A stretch of DNA of 64,000 nucleotides from Thiothrix phosphatis (GCF_035668035.1 NZ_JAYMYJ010000047.1:1-64000); one strand, 5' to 3'. Numbered from the stretch's first letter, positions 9,858 to 18,076 are shown. Translations and numbers: made by a program. The notes: generated by a model from the sequence alone, not told the origin.

Positions 9858-10688
9858 ATGATTTTACCAAACGATTTACAGGAAACGGTCGCACGCGCAC
9901 TGGCGGAAGACCTCGGTTCGGGCGATGTGACGGCGGGGCTGATTCCAATGGGGCGACAGGCGGTCGCCAATGTTTTCTGCCGTGAAGAGGCTGTCATTTG
10001 CGGAACTGCATGGTTTGACGAAGTGTTCCGGCAGCTTGATCCGGCAGTGACAGTGGAGTGGCGTTGTCAGGATAGTGGCAGGGTGCAGACTGACGCATTG
10101 TTATGCAGCTTGCGCGGCAGTGCGCGCTCTATCCTCAGCGGTGAACGTACTGCGCTGAATTTCCTGCAAACCTTGTCGGCGACGGCGACGGCGACCTGCC
10201 GTTATGTCGATCTGGTGGCACATACCCAGTGCCGGATACTGGATACCCGCAAAACTTTGCCTGGATTGCGCACGGCACAGAAATACGCTGTGCTGTGCGG
10301 TGGCGGAACCAACCATCGCATTGGCCTGTATGACCGTGTCCTGATCAAGGAAAACCACATCATGGCAGCAGGCTCGATTACCGCCGCCATCCAACAGGCG
10401 CGTAAGCTGCATCCCAATATCCGGGTTGAGGTTGAAACCGAAAACCTACAGGAGCTGGCGGAAGCCGCCGCCGCGCAGGCTGACATTATCATGCTGGATG
10501 ATTATGATCTGGCGGCAATGCGCGAAGCAGTGCGTGTGATTGGTGGGAAAATCCCGCTGGAGGCTTCGGGTGGCGTCAGCCCCGAAACCGTGACGGCAAT
10601 TGCTGAAACCGGGGTGGATTTTGTGTCCATTGGCAGCATCACCAAACATATCCGTGCAGTCGATTTGTCGATGAGGTTTGTCAAATGA
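9858..10688 (+). CDS. nadC: Nicotinate-nucleotide pyrophosphorylase (carboxylating)
   Basis: Quinolinate phosphoribosyltransferase of NAD biosynthesis: quinolinate plus PRPP gives nicotinate mononucleotide, CO2 and pyrophosphate. The 276-residue protein shows EDLGSGDVT at the N-terminus, the SGERTALNFLQ helix, ILDTRKTLPGLR with its substrate-binding Arg/Lys, KYAVLCGGGTNHR, LIKENHI, and the C-terminal barrel motifs VEVETE, IMLDD and LEASGGV. Length and order are normal. Its stop overlaps the start of the small lipoprotein gene (ATGA), the first link of a nadC-lptM-lysA unit. Confidence 0.97.
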   Translation: MILPNDLQETVARALAEDLGSGDVTAGLIPMGRQAVANVFCREEAVICGTAWFDEVFRQLDPAVTVEWRCQDSGRVQTDALLCSLRGSARSILSGERTALNFLQTLSATATATCRYVDLVAHTQCRILDTRKTLPGLRTAQKYAVLCGGGTNHRIGLYDRVLIKENHIMAAGSITAAIQQARKLHPNIRVEVETENLQELAEAAAAQADIIMLDDYDLAAMREAVRVIGGKIPLEASGGVSPETVTAIAETGVDFVSIGSITKHIRAVDLSMRFVK

Positions 10689-10798
10689 AACACTGGCTGG
10701 GGTTGGCCATCATTTTGGCCTTACTGGCGGGCTGCGGCAACAAAGGGCCGTTGTACTTGCCCAATGACGCAAAAGCAAAACAGGAACAGGCTAAGTAA
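10685..10798 (+). CDS. lptM: LptM/YifL-like small lipoprotein
   Basis: A 37-residue gene. The ATG overlaps the nadC stop (ATGA), and the stop lies 3 bp before lysA. The product has a hydrophobic signal sequence, the lipobox LLAGC (lipidated Cys17) and the family motif CGNKGPLYLP. In enterobacteria LptM assists oxidative maturation of the LPS translocon LptDE, and it is encoded beside lysA or dapF, as here. The residue pattern and synteny support the call; the function in this organism is inferred. Confidence 0.88.
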   Translation: MKHWLGLAIILALLAGCGNKGPLYLPNDAKAKQEQAK

Positions 10799-10801
10799 TC
10801 C

Positions 10802-12052
10802 ATGGATCATTTTGAATACCGTAACGGGCAGTTGTTTGCTGAAGATGTGGCGGTCGCCGATATTGCCCGCGCACATGGCACGCCGTGCTACATCTATTCC
10901 CGCGCTACGCTGGAGCGCCACTGGCGTGCTTTCAATGACGCTTTCGGCGCGCAACCGCATTTGGTCTGCTATGCGGTGAAGGCCAATTCCAATATCGCCA
11001 TCCTTAACCTGTTCGCGCGGCTGGGCTCCGGTTTTGACATCGTTTCGGGCGGGGAGCTGGAGCGTGTGCTTAGGGCGGGCGGCGACCCCGATAAGGTGGT
11101 GTTTTCCGGCGTTGGCAAGAAGGCGGCGGAAATTCGTCGGGCACTAGAAGTGGGCATCCACTGTTTCAATGTGGAATCAGAAGCCGAGCTTGGCCGCATC
11201 AACGCCATCGCAGCAGAAATGGGTAAGGTGGCACCGGTTTCGCTGCGGGTGAACCCGGATGTGGATGCGCAAACGCACCCCTATATTTCCACCGGGTTGA
11301 AGGAGAACAAGTTCGGCATTGAAATTGGCCGGGCGGAAGCTGTCTACCTGCAAGCCGCCCGTATGCCGAATCTGCGGGTTGTGGGGATTGACTGCCATAT
11401 CGGTTCGCAATTGCTCACGCTGTCGCCGTTCATGGATGCATTGCAGCGGGTGCTGGCGTTAGCGGAGCGTCTGGCCGGGCATGGCATCGAAGTGCGTCAC
11501 CTGGATGTCGGCGGCGGCTTGGGGGTGCGTTACCAAAATGGCCAGGTTGCGCCAAGTCCGGCGGAGTATATGGGCCAGCTATTCACGGATGGACGCTTGC
11601 GCCAGTATGAAATTTTCGTCGAACCGGGCAGGGCGATCGCCGCCAATGCCGGAATCCTGGTGACGGAGGTCGAATTCCTGAAAATGGCGGAACACAAGAA
11701 TTTCGCAGTGGTGGACGCCGCCATGAACGACCTGATCCGACCCGCCCTCTATGGCGCTTGGCAGGAAATTATCCCAGTTACGCCGCGGGCTGAGGGCAAA
11801 ACCGAAACTTACGATGTTGTCGGGCCGATTTGCGAGACGGGTGATTTTCTCGGCAAGGGGCGTGACCTTAATGTCCAGCCGGGGGATTTGCTGGCGGTGC
11901 GCTCATCCGGCGCATATGGCTTCACCATGTCGTCCAACTACAATACCCGGCCCCGCGCAGTGGAGATCATGGTGGACGGCGAGGCCATGCATGTCATCCG
12001 GCAACGGGAAACTTTGGAGGACTTGTTGCGGGGGGAAACCACGCTACCGTGA
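10802..12052 (+). CDS. lysA: Diaminopimelate decarboxylase
   Basis: PLP enzyme that decarboxylates meso-diaminopimelate to L-lysine, the last step of lysine synthesis. In its 416 residues the PLP lysine is in CYAVKANSN, followed by GSGFDIVSGGEL, the GIDCHIGSQL histidine segment, the phosphate-binding LDVGGGLGVRY, EPGRAIAANAG, and the C-terminal GPICETGDFL and SSGAYGFTMSSNYNTRPR. All are typical of LysA. It is the third gene of the nadC-lptM-lysA unit and is closed by a strong terminator. dapF, which often follows lysA, is not adjacent. Confidence 0.97.
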   Translation: MDHFEYRNGQLFAEDVAVADIARAHGTPCYIYSRATLERHWRAFNDAFGAQPHLVCYAVKANSNIAILNLFARLGSGFDIVSGGELERVLRAGGDPDKVVFSGVGKKAAEIRRALEVGIHCFNVESEAELGRINAIAAEMGKVAPVSLRVNPDVDAQTHPYISTGLKENKFGIEIGRAEAVYLQAARMPNLRVVGIDCHIGSQLLTLSPFMDALQRVLALAERLAGHGIEVRHLDVGGGLGVRYQNGQVAPSPAEYMGQLFTDGRLRQYEIFVEPGRAIAANAGILVTEVEFLKMAEHKNFAVVDAAMNDLIRPALYGAWQEIIPVTPRAEGKTETYDVVGPICETGDFLGKGRDLNVQPGDLLAVRSSGAYGFTMSSNYNTRPRAVEIMVDGEAMHVIRQRETLEDLLRGETTLP

Positions 12053-12096
12053 GTGGATAAATTAATCAGTCAATTTTCCCTGTTATTTTTGTTGTG

Positions 12097-12131
12097 AAAA
12101 ATCCGCCATTACCGTCTGGCGGATTTTTTTT
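12097..12131 (+). terminator. Rho-independent terminator of the nadC-lptM-lysA unit
   Basis: 12-bp stem (AAAAATCCGCCA with TGGCGGATTTTT), 8-nt loop, ending in a run of eight T. Confidence 0.92.
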
Positions 12132-12239
12132 GCATTCTATGCTTTTCTGATGGGGTTACCGAACATGTGGCATGTAGGCTTGTCTATGTTTTAGAAATGT
12201 TGAGTAATACGTGCCAATTCGAGGAGGCCAGGAAGTTTT

Positions 12240-12584
12240 ATGCCAGCACCAACAATAACAGCAGTTCGCAGGGACGCTGGAGTCGTACTTTCCAAGCGGG
12301 GCAAGGTGACGGCAAAAAATCCGGAGGGTGAATCCCGCATACTCAAACGGGGTGATCCGGTCTATGCCGATGACATGGTGCATACGGTGCGTGGCGCTAA
12401 TGTGCAATTAAAAATGAATGATCGGAATATTGTGATGTTACGCGGCGGTTGTGCATTTCGTGTCAGTATTTACCAGGCGCAACCTAAAGATGTGGGAGAT
12501 GTCCAGCGTTATGAATACGTTGGTGGGGTTCTGCGTGAAAGCCGCCGTGAATCTGCCCAACTGCTGGATTTGGAAATTCATTGA
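12240..12584 (+). CDS. Minimal FecR-domain-like protein
   Basis: A 114-residue protein that matches the core of FecR domains: a repeat-like N-terminus with GKVTAKN, then LKRGDPVYADDMVHTVRGANVQLK and MLRGGCAFRVSIYQ. There is no signal peptide or transmembrane segment, and the usual downstream region of FecR-domain proteins is missing, so it is a single-domain form, either complete or a remnant. AGGAAG precedes the ATG by 4 nt and GGAGG by 12 nt. The last bases overlap the 3' end of znuA on the other strand. No FecI-type sigma factor or TonB receptor is nearby, so a role in iron signalling is not supported. Confidence 0.6.
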   Translation: MPAPTITAVRRDAGVVLSKRGKVTAKNPEGESRILKRGDPVYADDMVHTVRGANVQLKMNDRNIVMLRGGCAFRVSIYQAQPKDVGDVQRYEYVGGVLRESRRESAQLLDLEIH

Positions 12585-13531
12585 GTCCCATTTTCCAGGC
12601 ATTTCTGGAAAGCATCAGCGGCAGTTTGCAACAATGTGATGTAAGTGCCGCCATTCAGTGGCAATTGCATGCCCAATGGATCCAGTTCGCCAAGCTTTAT
12701 CCCAGTTCCCTCCACCAGTGTTTTGACCAGCGCAGGTGAAAACTGCGGCTCCTGAAACAGGCAAGTTGCTTGTTTTTTTTCAATGATTTTGCGGATGTCC
12801 AATACATGGCGTGCGCCCGGCAAGCGGGATGCGTCCAGGGTTACTGCTCCAGCAAAACTCAGGCCATAGTGGCTGTCGAAATGTTGCCATGCGTCATGGA
12901 AACTCAGGTAAGGCCTATGGCTGAAAGGCGCGAGTTGCTGGCGGATACGGGCATCGGTTGCTGCAATTTGCTGGATGAGTTGTTGCGTATTTGTATGGTA
13001 CTGTGCCGCATGCGCGGGGTCGATGGCGCTTAACGCACTGTCAATTTCGCGGCTCATGGCGATGGCGTTTTGCGGATTTAACCATATGTGCAGGTCTTCG
13101 TTGTGCCCAGTGTGTTGTTCGGTGTCCGTTGGATCAGCTCTGTCCGTGTGCGTTGAGCGGGAATAGAGGTGGTTGACGCCATTCGCTTGACTCAAATCGA
13201 TGACTTGCGTTGTCGCTGGCAGATTGGCCAGTGGTTTGTCGAGGAATGTTTCCAGCCCGCTGCCGATGCGGAAAATGACCCGGGCATTTCCCAGGCTGCG
13301 CATGTCCGATGGCCTGAGGGCGAAATGGTGGGGAGAGGCGCCATCGGGTAGGAGCTGGTGAATTTCCAATGGGCCGCCATCACCGCCCGCAATGGCATAA
13401 ACCAGCGCCTGAATGGGTTTGATGGTGCTGATGACTAGGGGTTTGGCTGCCGGTTGCTGCTGGCAGGATTGCAAAACAGGTAAGCATAATAATAGGAAAA
13501 TCGTTAAGATACGGGACATTTTTTTACTCAT
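12578..13531 (-). CDS. znuA: Zinc ABC transporter substrate-binding lipoprotein ZnuA
   Basis: Cluster A-I metal-binding protein that hands Zn(II) to the ZnuBC importer. A lipobox LQSC ends the signal peptide, so it is probably lipidated rather than free in the periplasm. Metal ligands expected for ZnuA are visible: GASPHHFALRPSD, a His/Asp-rich loop (STHTDRADPTDTEQHTGHNEDLH) just before IWLNPQNA, SFHDAWQHF, and GELDPLG near the end. Two Met codons (13531 and 13519) could start it; the second gives a more usual lipoprotein signal. It diverges from znuC with only 15 bp between start codons. Confidence 0.93.
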   Translation of the reverse strand: MSKKMSRILTIFLLLCLPVLQSCQQQPAAKPLVISTIKPIQALVYAIAGGDGGPLEIHQLLPDGASPHHFALRPSDMRSLGNARVIFRIGSGLETFLDKPLANLPATTQVIDLSQANGVNHLYSRSTHTDRADPTDTEQHTGHNEDLHIWLNPQNAIAMSREIDSALSAIDPAHAAQYHTNTQQLIQQIAATDARIRQQLAPFSHRPYLSFHDAWQHFDSHYGLSFAGAVTLDASRLPGARHVLDIRKIIEKKQATCLFQEPQFSPALVKTLVEGTGIKLGELDPLGMQLPLNGGTYITLLQTAADAFQKCLENGTQ

Positions 13532-13546
13532 ACATACTGGCGGAGC

Positions 13547-14320
13547 ATGTCTACCCCATTATTGGCAAAACTGGAAAATGTTGGGTTGCGGTTTAGGCAA
13601 CGGGTGATTCTGCACGATGTCAGCCTTGAAGTGTACCCACAAAGCATTCTCACCCTGATCGGCCCCAACGGGGCAGGCAAGTCCACGATTTTGAAAGTCT
13701 TGCTGGGTTTGCAGAAACCCGATTCCGGCACGGTATGGCGGATGCCTGGATTGAGGGTGGGGTATGTGCCGCAAAAATTTCATCTTGACCATTTGTTGCC
13801 GTTGACAGTTGAGCGTTTTATTGGCTTGAAATTGCGCCGACATGATAGCGCCGCTGTGCGTCAATGTGCTGTCGGGACGGGTGTGGAAGGCCTGCTGGAG
13901 CAACCTGTCCAGTCCCTTTCCGGTGGCGAGTTGCAGCGTGTGCTGTTGGCGCGTGCGCTGCTTCATGAACCGCAGTTGCTGGTGCTGGATGAGCCGGGGC
14001 AGGGGGTGGATGTCACTGGCCTGAGCGAGCTTTACCAGCTTATTAACCGTTTGAAACAGGAACATGGCTACGGCGTGCTGATGGTGTCGCACGACCTGCA
14101 TTTGGTCATGGCGGCAGCAGATCAGGTGCTGTGCCTGAACCAACACATCTGTTGCTCAGGGCGGCCGGAGGCTGTGTCACGCCATCCCGAATATTTACGT
14201 TTGTTTGGGGATTTGCGCACCGCCGGATTGGCGGTTTACACCCATCATCACGATCACCAACACGATATGCATGGCTGCATCGTGCCATTGTCCGACACAA
14301 AGGGGCAAACCCATGGATGA
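13547..14320 (+). CDS. znuC: Zinc ABC transporter ATP-binding protein ZnuC
   Basis: ATPase subunit of the zinc importer. The 257 residues contain Walker A (GPNGAGKST), the Q-loop (YVPQKF), ABC signature (LSGGELQR), Walker B (LLVLDEP), D-loop and switch His (VSHDLH). The C-terminus carries a histidine cluster (YTHHHDHQHDMHG), consistent with zinc sensing or binding. The stop overlaps the znuB start. The ribosome-binding site is poor: GGAG lies only one nucleotide before the ATG. Confidence 0.94.
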   Translation: MSTPLLAKLENVGLRFRQRVILHDVSLEVYPQSILTLIGPNGAGKSTILKVLLGLQKPDSGTVWRMPGLRVGYVPQKFHLDHLLPLTVERFIGLKLRRHDSAAVRQCAVGTGVEGLLEQPVQSLSGGELQRVLLARALLHEPQLLVLDEPGQGVDVTGLSELYQLINRLKQEHGYGVLMVSHDLHLVMAAADQVLCLNQHICCSGRPEAVSRHPEYLRLFGDLRTAGLAVYTHHHDHQHDMHGCIVPLSDTKGQTHG

Positions 14321-15101
14321 TTTTATCTGGCGGGCATTATTGGCGGGTCTTGCGGTGGTGCTTATGAGCGGTTGGCTGGGCGTGTTCTTGCTGTGGCGGC
14401 GGATGGCCTATTTTGGCGACACTTTGTCGCATTCCGCATTGCTGGGGGTGGCGTTGGGGCTGATGACGGGAACGAACTTGAATCTGTGGGTAATGTTGAT
14501 TTGCGTGATGGTGGCGTTGCTAATGTTATATGTGCAACACAATCCTGCGCTGGGCAGCGATACGTTGCTGGGCATTATCGGGCACAGCGCGTTGGCGCTG
14601 GGCACAGTGGCCCTGACTTTCCTGCCCAATATCAGGGTTGATCTCATGGCTTATCTGTTTGGTGATATTCTGGCTGTGACATGGTTTGATGTCGCTTTGA
14701 CCTGGGGATTGGCGCTATTGCTGATGGCGGTGATGGCTCGGGTGTGGCGGCCTTTGCTGGCGTTGAGCGTCCATGCCGAACTGGCGCAGGTGGAGGGTGT
14801 CAAGGTGTGGCAGGTAAGCGCCAGCTATATGTTGCTGATTGCGTTGATGGTGACGGTGGCGATGAAAGTGGTGGGTGTTCTGTTGTTGACGGCTTTGTTG
14901 ATTATTCCAGCTGCAACAGCGCGGCGTTTCGCCCGTACCCCTGAGCGGATGGCGTTGCTGGCGATCGTTTTGGGTGTGTTGGCTTTGATGTTAGGGATGG
15001 TGATTTCCTTGCAACTGGACACGCCTACTGGCCCCAGTATTGTTGTTGCAGCCAGTTTTTTATTCGTTCTGGTGCAGTGGTTGCCACAGCGTAGCGGCTG
15101 A
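14313..15101 (+). CDS. znuB: Zinc ABC transporter permease ZnuB
   Basis: Inner-membrane permease of the ABC-3 family, 262 residues and rich in hydrophobic helices. It begins MDDFIWRALLAGL and carries family motifs FLLWRRMAYFGDTLSHSALLGVALG, GSDTLLGIIGHSALALG and LLTALLIIPAATARR. I start it at 14313, inside the end of znuC (overlap of 8 bp), because the family N-terminus begins there; the longer open frame upstream runs in another frame through znuC. It forms the ZnuBC importer with its two neighbours. Confidence 0.95.
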   Translation: MDDFIWRALLAGLAVVLMSGWLGVFLLWRRMAYFGDTLSHSALLGVALGLMTGTNLNLWVMLICVMVALLMLYVQHNPALGSDTLLGIIGHSALALGTVALTFLPNIRVDLMAYLFGDILAVTWFDVALTWGLALLLMAVMARVWRPLLALSVHAELAQVEGVKVWQVSASYMLLIALMVTVAMKVVGVLLLTALLIIPAATARRFARTPERMALLAIVLGVLALMLGMVISLQLDTPTGPSIVVAASFLFVLVQWLPQRSG

Positions 15102-15121
15102 TTGGTGCAGTTCGGCAAAAA

Positions 15122-15179
15122 CATATTGTGCGATGCACAATATGGTGCTACAACGTGGTACTTAGGGTTTTCCCTAAGT
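15122..15179. promoter_or_regulatory. Two adjacent perfect inverted repeats between znuB and coaD
   Basis: First dyad 15122-15144: 10-bp arms (CATATTGTGC and GCACAATATG) around GAT. Second dyad 15160-15179: 8-bp arms (ACTTAGGG and CCCTAAGT) around TTTT. Neither has a following T-run, so simple intrinsic termination is unlikely. They lie 33-90 bp before coaD and could be an operator, a processing site or an RNA structure. Confidence 0.55.
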
Positions 15180-15211
15180 GTTCAACCGTCAATTTAGCGT
15201 GGCCTGTGTTT

Positions 15212-15727
15212 ATGGAAATTACCGCTGTCTACCCTGGAACATTCGATCCTGTCACCAAGGGGCATCTTGACCTAATCAGGCGTGCCAGCAAGCTGTGCGC
15301 GCATGTGGTGGTGGGGGTTGCTTCCAACCCGAAAAAGAAGCCCCTGTTCGCATTGGAGGAGCGGGTGGCCATGATCCGGCGTGAGCTGGAGGAAATGAAC
15401 TTGACGGGATGTGTAAGTGTCAGGGGATTCGAGGGATTGTTGGTGGATTTTGCGCGTGAGCAGAATGCGCGGGTGTTGGTTCGTGGGATGCGGGCAGTTT
15501 CCGATTTTGAGTTTGAATTTCAGTTGGCGAGTATGAACCGCAGCCTTGCGCCGGAGGTGGAGTCGGTTTTTTTGATGCCCGGTGAGAGTTTTTCCTTTAT
15601 TTCTTCCACATTGGTGAAGGAAGTGGCCATTCTTAACGGGGACGTTTCACGCTTTGTCGCGCCACATGTGCTGGATGCATTGAAACAGAAAATTGTCCAA
15701 ATTCGCCAGGAGCGTGGTCTGGCCTAA
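15212..15727 (+). CDS. coaD: Phosphopantetheine adenylyltransferase
   Basis: Transfers AMP from ATP to 4'-phosphopantetheine, the penultimate step of coenzyme A synthesis. The 171-residue protein has the nucleotidyltransferase motif YPGTFDPVTKGHLDLI (TxGH), RGMRAVSDFEFEFQLA, and the ISSTLVKEVA ATP-binding signature near the end. The ATG at 15212 gives the family N-terminus; the frame is open further upstream without similarity. A ferredoxin gene follows, the coaD-fdx pairing common in gammaproteobacteria. Confidence 0.96.
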   Translation: MEITAVYPGTFDPVTKGHLDLIRRASKLCAHVVVGVASNPKKKPLFALEERVAMIRRELEEMNLTGCVSVRGFEGLLVDFAREQNARVLVRGMRAVSDFEFEFQLASMNRSLAPEVESVFLMPGESFSFISSTLVKEVAILNGDVSRFVAPHVLDALKQKIVQIRQERGLA

Positions 15728-15825
15728 CAGATCCCTAAATATTGCTATTTTGATACTGGTTAATGTTATCTTGCCACTTGGATTGATAAGATCGCCTGAA
15801 ACAGAAATTCGAGAGGAATATTTTT

Positions 15826-16077
15826 ATGGCATTGATGATTAACGACGAGTGCATTAACTGTGATGTATGTGAGCCAGAATGTCCGAATAACGCCATTTCG
15901 CCGGGGGATGAAATCTATGTGATTGACCCTGCCCGTTGCACTGAATGCGTCGGCCACTATGATAAACCACAGTGCGTGGAAGTGTGTCCGGTAGAATGTA
16001 TTCCGCATGACCCAGATCATGTGGAATCAAAAGAGCAATTGCAGTTGAAATATGAGAGGTTGATGGCGGCGGTCTGA
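15826..16077 (+). CDS. 2[4Fe-4S] ferredoxin, YfhL/Allochromatium type
   Basis: An 83-residue dicluster ferredoxin. The first cluster motif is CINCDVCEPECP. The second is the unusual CTECVGHYDKPQCVEVCP, with a six-residue insertion between the second and third cysteines and a C-terminal helix (KEQLQLKYERL). Both traits define the YfhL/AlvinFd group, whose clusters have very low potential. GAGAGGA precedes the ATG. The redox partner cannot be deduced from the sequence. Confidence 0.95.
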   Translation: MALMINDECINCDVCEPECPNNAISPGDEIYVIDPARCTECVGHYDKPQCVEVCPVECIPHDPDHVESKEQLQLKYERLMAAV

Positions 16078-16099
16078 AAGGGGCGCTTGCTTTTCAAAT

Positions 16100-16131
16100 A
16101 CAACGACGCCCGCAGATGCGGGCGTCGTTGT
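16100..16131. terminator. Long inverted repeat between convergent genes
   Basis: Perfect 14-bp stem (ACAACGACGCCCGC with GCGGGCGTCGTTGT) around AGAT, located between the convergent ferredoxin and META-lipoprotein genes. There is no clear T-run on either strand, so it may be a bidirectional transcription barrier rather than a textbook terminator. Confidence 0.6.
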
Positions 16132-16154
16132 GTGTGGATGAGAAAATGTGTTGA

Positions 16155-16616
16155 TTATTTGCTGTTGGTGGTGGCCGGTTTGGCGGCGGTGAACACCATT
16201 AGTATTTTGCGGTTGTTGTCCAGTATATGCAATTGTTCACGCGTAATTGCATATAAACTTGCCTTGCTGAGTTGTTCCAGATAGCGTTGTTCCAACCGGT
16301 CACGTTCGTTATTGCAAGCCATTTTGGTGGCTCCAATTTGGTGTGTGCTGAATACGCCGTCATTGCTGCTGGTATAATTGCCAAAGTAGCGGTTGCAGCC
16401 ACCATATCCAGTGATGCGGCTTGTTTCGAAACTGATGGTTGGCAGGTAGGCGGTATTGACTGACTGGCTGTCCAACGATTTTAAATTCCAGTTTGTGCCC
16501 GCAAGAGATGCGCCCAATTCAGCTTTCCTAGTATCCAAAGTACAGGCAGAGACAATGGCGAGAACCACTAAAACACTAAAGATTTGTCCTGCAAATGAAG
16601 CAAAGAATGCTTTCAT
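16155..16616 (-). CDS. META-domain (HslJ-like) lipoprotein
   Basis: A 153-residue protein with a signal peptide ending in the lipobox IVSAC. One META/HslJ domain follows: LAGTNWNLKSL, then ISFETSRITGYGGCNRYFGNY, GATKMACNNERDRLEQRYLEQL and ILDNNRKILMVF. HslJ-type proteins are outer-membrane lipoproteins tied to heat and novobiocin tolerance in E. coli; the mechanism is not settled. It stands alone and is convergent with the ferredoxin gene. Confidence 0.85.
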   Translation of the reverse strand: MKAFFASFAGQIFSVLVVLAIVSACTLDTRKAELGASLAGTNWNLKSLDSQSVNTAYLPTISFETSRITGYGGCNRYFGNYTSSNDGVFSTHQIGATKMACNNERDRLEQRYLEQLSKASLYAITREQLHILDNNRKILMVFTAAKPATTNSK

Positions 16617-16769
16617 GCCTGCATTACTCCTACGGGTCTATTGTTATCATTTATTGAGTCATGAATGCATGGAAAGTTGCATCCTAATATTCAATCATGC
16701 TCCCACCTACAAACCTAACGCAAACTGAACTGATGGGCTGTATGATGGCTCGATTTGAGGAAAGATGTC

Positions 16770-17261
16770 ATGAGCAAGAACCCGCAGGAGACACTGGGGC
16801 AACTACTGGTTGAGGCAAAAACCCTGCAATTGGCGACGCTCAACGCAGAAGGTGAACCGTCGATCAGCTATGCGCCATTCGTGACGGATGCGGAAGGGAA
16901 TTTCTACATTTTTGTCAGCAAGCTTTCCAGCCACACGCAGGAAATCCTGGGGCATCCGCAGGTCGCGGTGCTGGTGATTGCGGATGAGCAGGATGCACGG
17001 CAGATTTTTGCCCGCACCCGTGCAAGCTACCGTTGCGGGGCGGAGATTGTGGCGCGGGAAGATGCGGTTTTCCCGCTCATATTGGATGCGATGGAAGCGC
17101 GCTTTGGCAATGTGGTCAATGTGCTGCGTGGGCTGGGGGATTTCATGATGTTCCGGCTGAAACCGCAATCAGGCCGCTTTGTGATGGGGTTTGGGCAGGC
17201 GTTTGCGCTGGCGGGTGAAGGGTTGCGGGAATGTGCGCATATTGGGCCAGACAAGGTTTGA
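16770..17261 (+). CDS. HugZ-like pyridoxamine 5'-phosphate oxidase-fold protein
   Basis: A 163-residue split-barrel flavin- or heme-binding protein: TLQLATLNAEGEPSISYAPF at the N-terminus, NFYIFVSKLSSHTQEI, VAVLVIADE, and RLKPQSGRFVMGFGQAF at the end. This matches the short HugZ/HutZ group used in heme-iron utilisation, which is the best guess for function. I start at ATG 16770 because GAGGAAA lies 7 nt upstream; the frame also opens at a TTG at 16755. No heme-uptake genes are nearby. Confidence 0.75.
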   Translation: MSKNPQETLGQLLVEAKTLQLATLNAEGEPSISYAPFVTDAEGNFYIFVSKLSSHTQEILGHPQVAVLVIADEQDARQIFARTRASYRCGAEIVAREDAVFPLILDAMEARFGNVVNVLRGLGDFMMFRLKPQSGRFVMGFGQAFALAGEGLRECAHIGPDKV

Positions 17262-17306
17262 AACAGTTGGGGCATTGCTTCGGTCTGGCATGGAAATGGA
17301 GCTAAC

Positions 17307-18056
17307 ATGAATTTGGATGGTTCGCCATCTTTTCCGTCTGGAGCTGGTGGAAGCGTCGCCCTCACCCCCATCGGCGTGGTCTCTTCCCCTTACAAAGAAA
17401 AATTCGGCATTCCCCGCCAGCCTGGTCTGGTTAAAGCCGCCCGCGCCATTCTCACGTTGCTGCCGCCTTGCAACCAGCCGGAAACCGTGCGTGGTCTGGA
17501 AGGCTTTTCCCACATCTGGATCATCTTCGTGTTCCACGCCACCCAACGGCAGGGTTGGAAGCCGACCGTGCGCCCGCCGCGTCTGGGCGGCAATGCCCGG
17601 ATGGGGGTGTTCGCCACCCGCTCCACTTTCCGCCCCAACCCGATTGGCCTGACCGTGGCTGAGTTGCGTGGCGTCCGGACGCAAGGTGGCTGCACCTTCC
17701 TCGAACTCGGCGGCGCAGACCTGTTGGATGGCACGCCGGTGCTGGATATTAAGCCTTATCTTCCGTATGCTGACGCCATTCCTGATGCCTGTGCGGGCTT
17801 TGCACAGGAAGCGCCCTCCATGCCGTTGGCTGTGCGTTTTTCCATCTTGGCCAGTGAGCAATGCAGGCGGAAGCAGGCGCAATGGAACACGGATGTGCGC
17901 CAATTGGTCGAACAGGTTTTGCGGCAGGATCCGCGCCCGTCCTACCAACAAGGGCGTGAGAATGGCAGGGTATACGCCATGCGTTTGTATGATTTCGATC
18001 TGCGCTGGCGTTATGTGGCTGACGGCATTGAAGTTCTGGAACTGGCTGATAGTTAA
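17307..18056 (+). CDS. trmO: tRNA (t6A37) N6-methyltransferase TrmO
   Basis: SAM-dependent enzyme that methylates N6-threonylcarbamoyladenosine at position 37 of certain tRNAs. The 249 residues show the TsaA/YaeB beta-barrel: LTPIGVVSSPYKEKFGIPRQPG, LEGFSHIWIIFVFH, RPPRLGGNARMGVFATRSTFRPNPIGLT and LLDGTPVLDIKPYLPY, then a C-terminal domain ending YAMRLYDFDLRWRYV. GGAG lies 6 nt upstream of the ATG. No operon partner is evident. Confidence 0.95.
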   Translation: MNLDGSPSFPSGAGGSVALTPIGVVSSPYKEKFGIPRQPGLVKAARAILTLLPPCNQPETVRGLEGFSHIWIIFVFHATQRQGWKPTVRPPRLGGNARMGVFATRSTFRPNPIGLTVAELRGVRTQGGCTFLELGGADLLDGTPVLDIKPYLPYADAIPDACAGFAQEAPSMPLAVRFSILASEQCRRKQAQWNTDVRQLVEQVLRQDPRPSYQQGRENGRVYAMRLYDFDLRWRYVADGIEVLELADS

Positions 18057-18076
18057 AAAAACACAACGAATCCACT

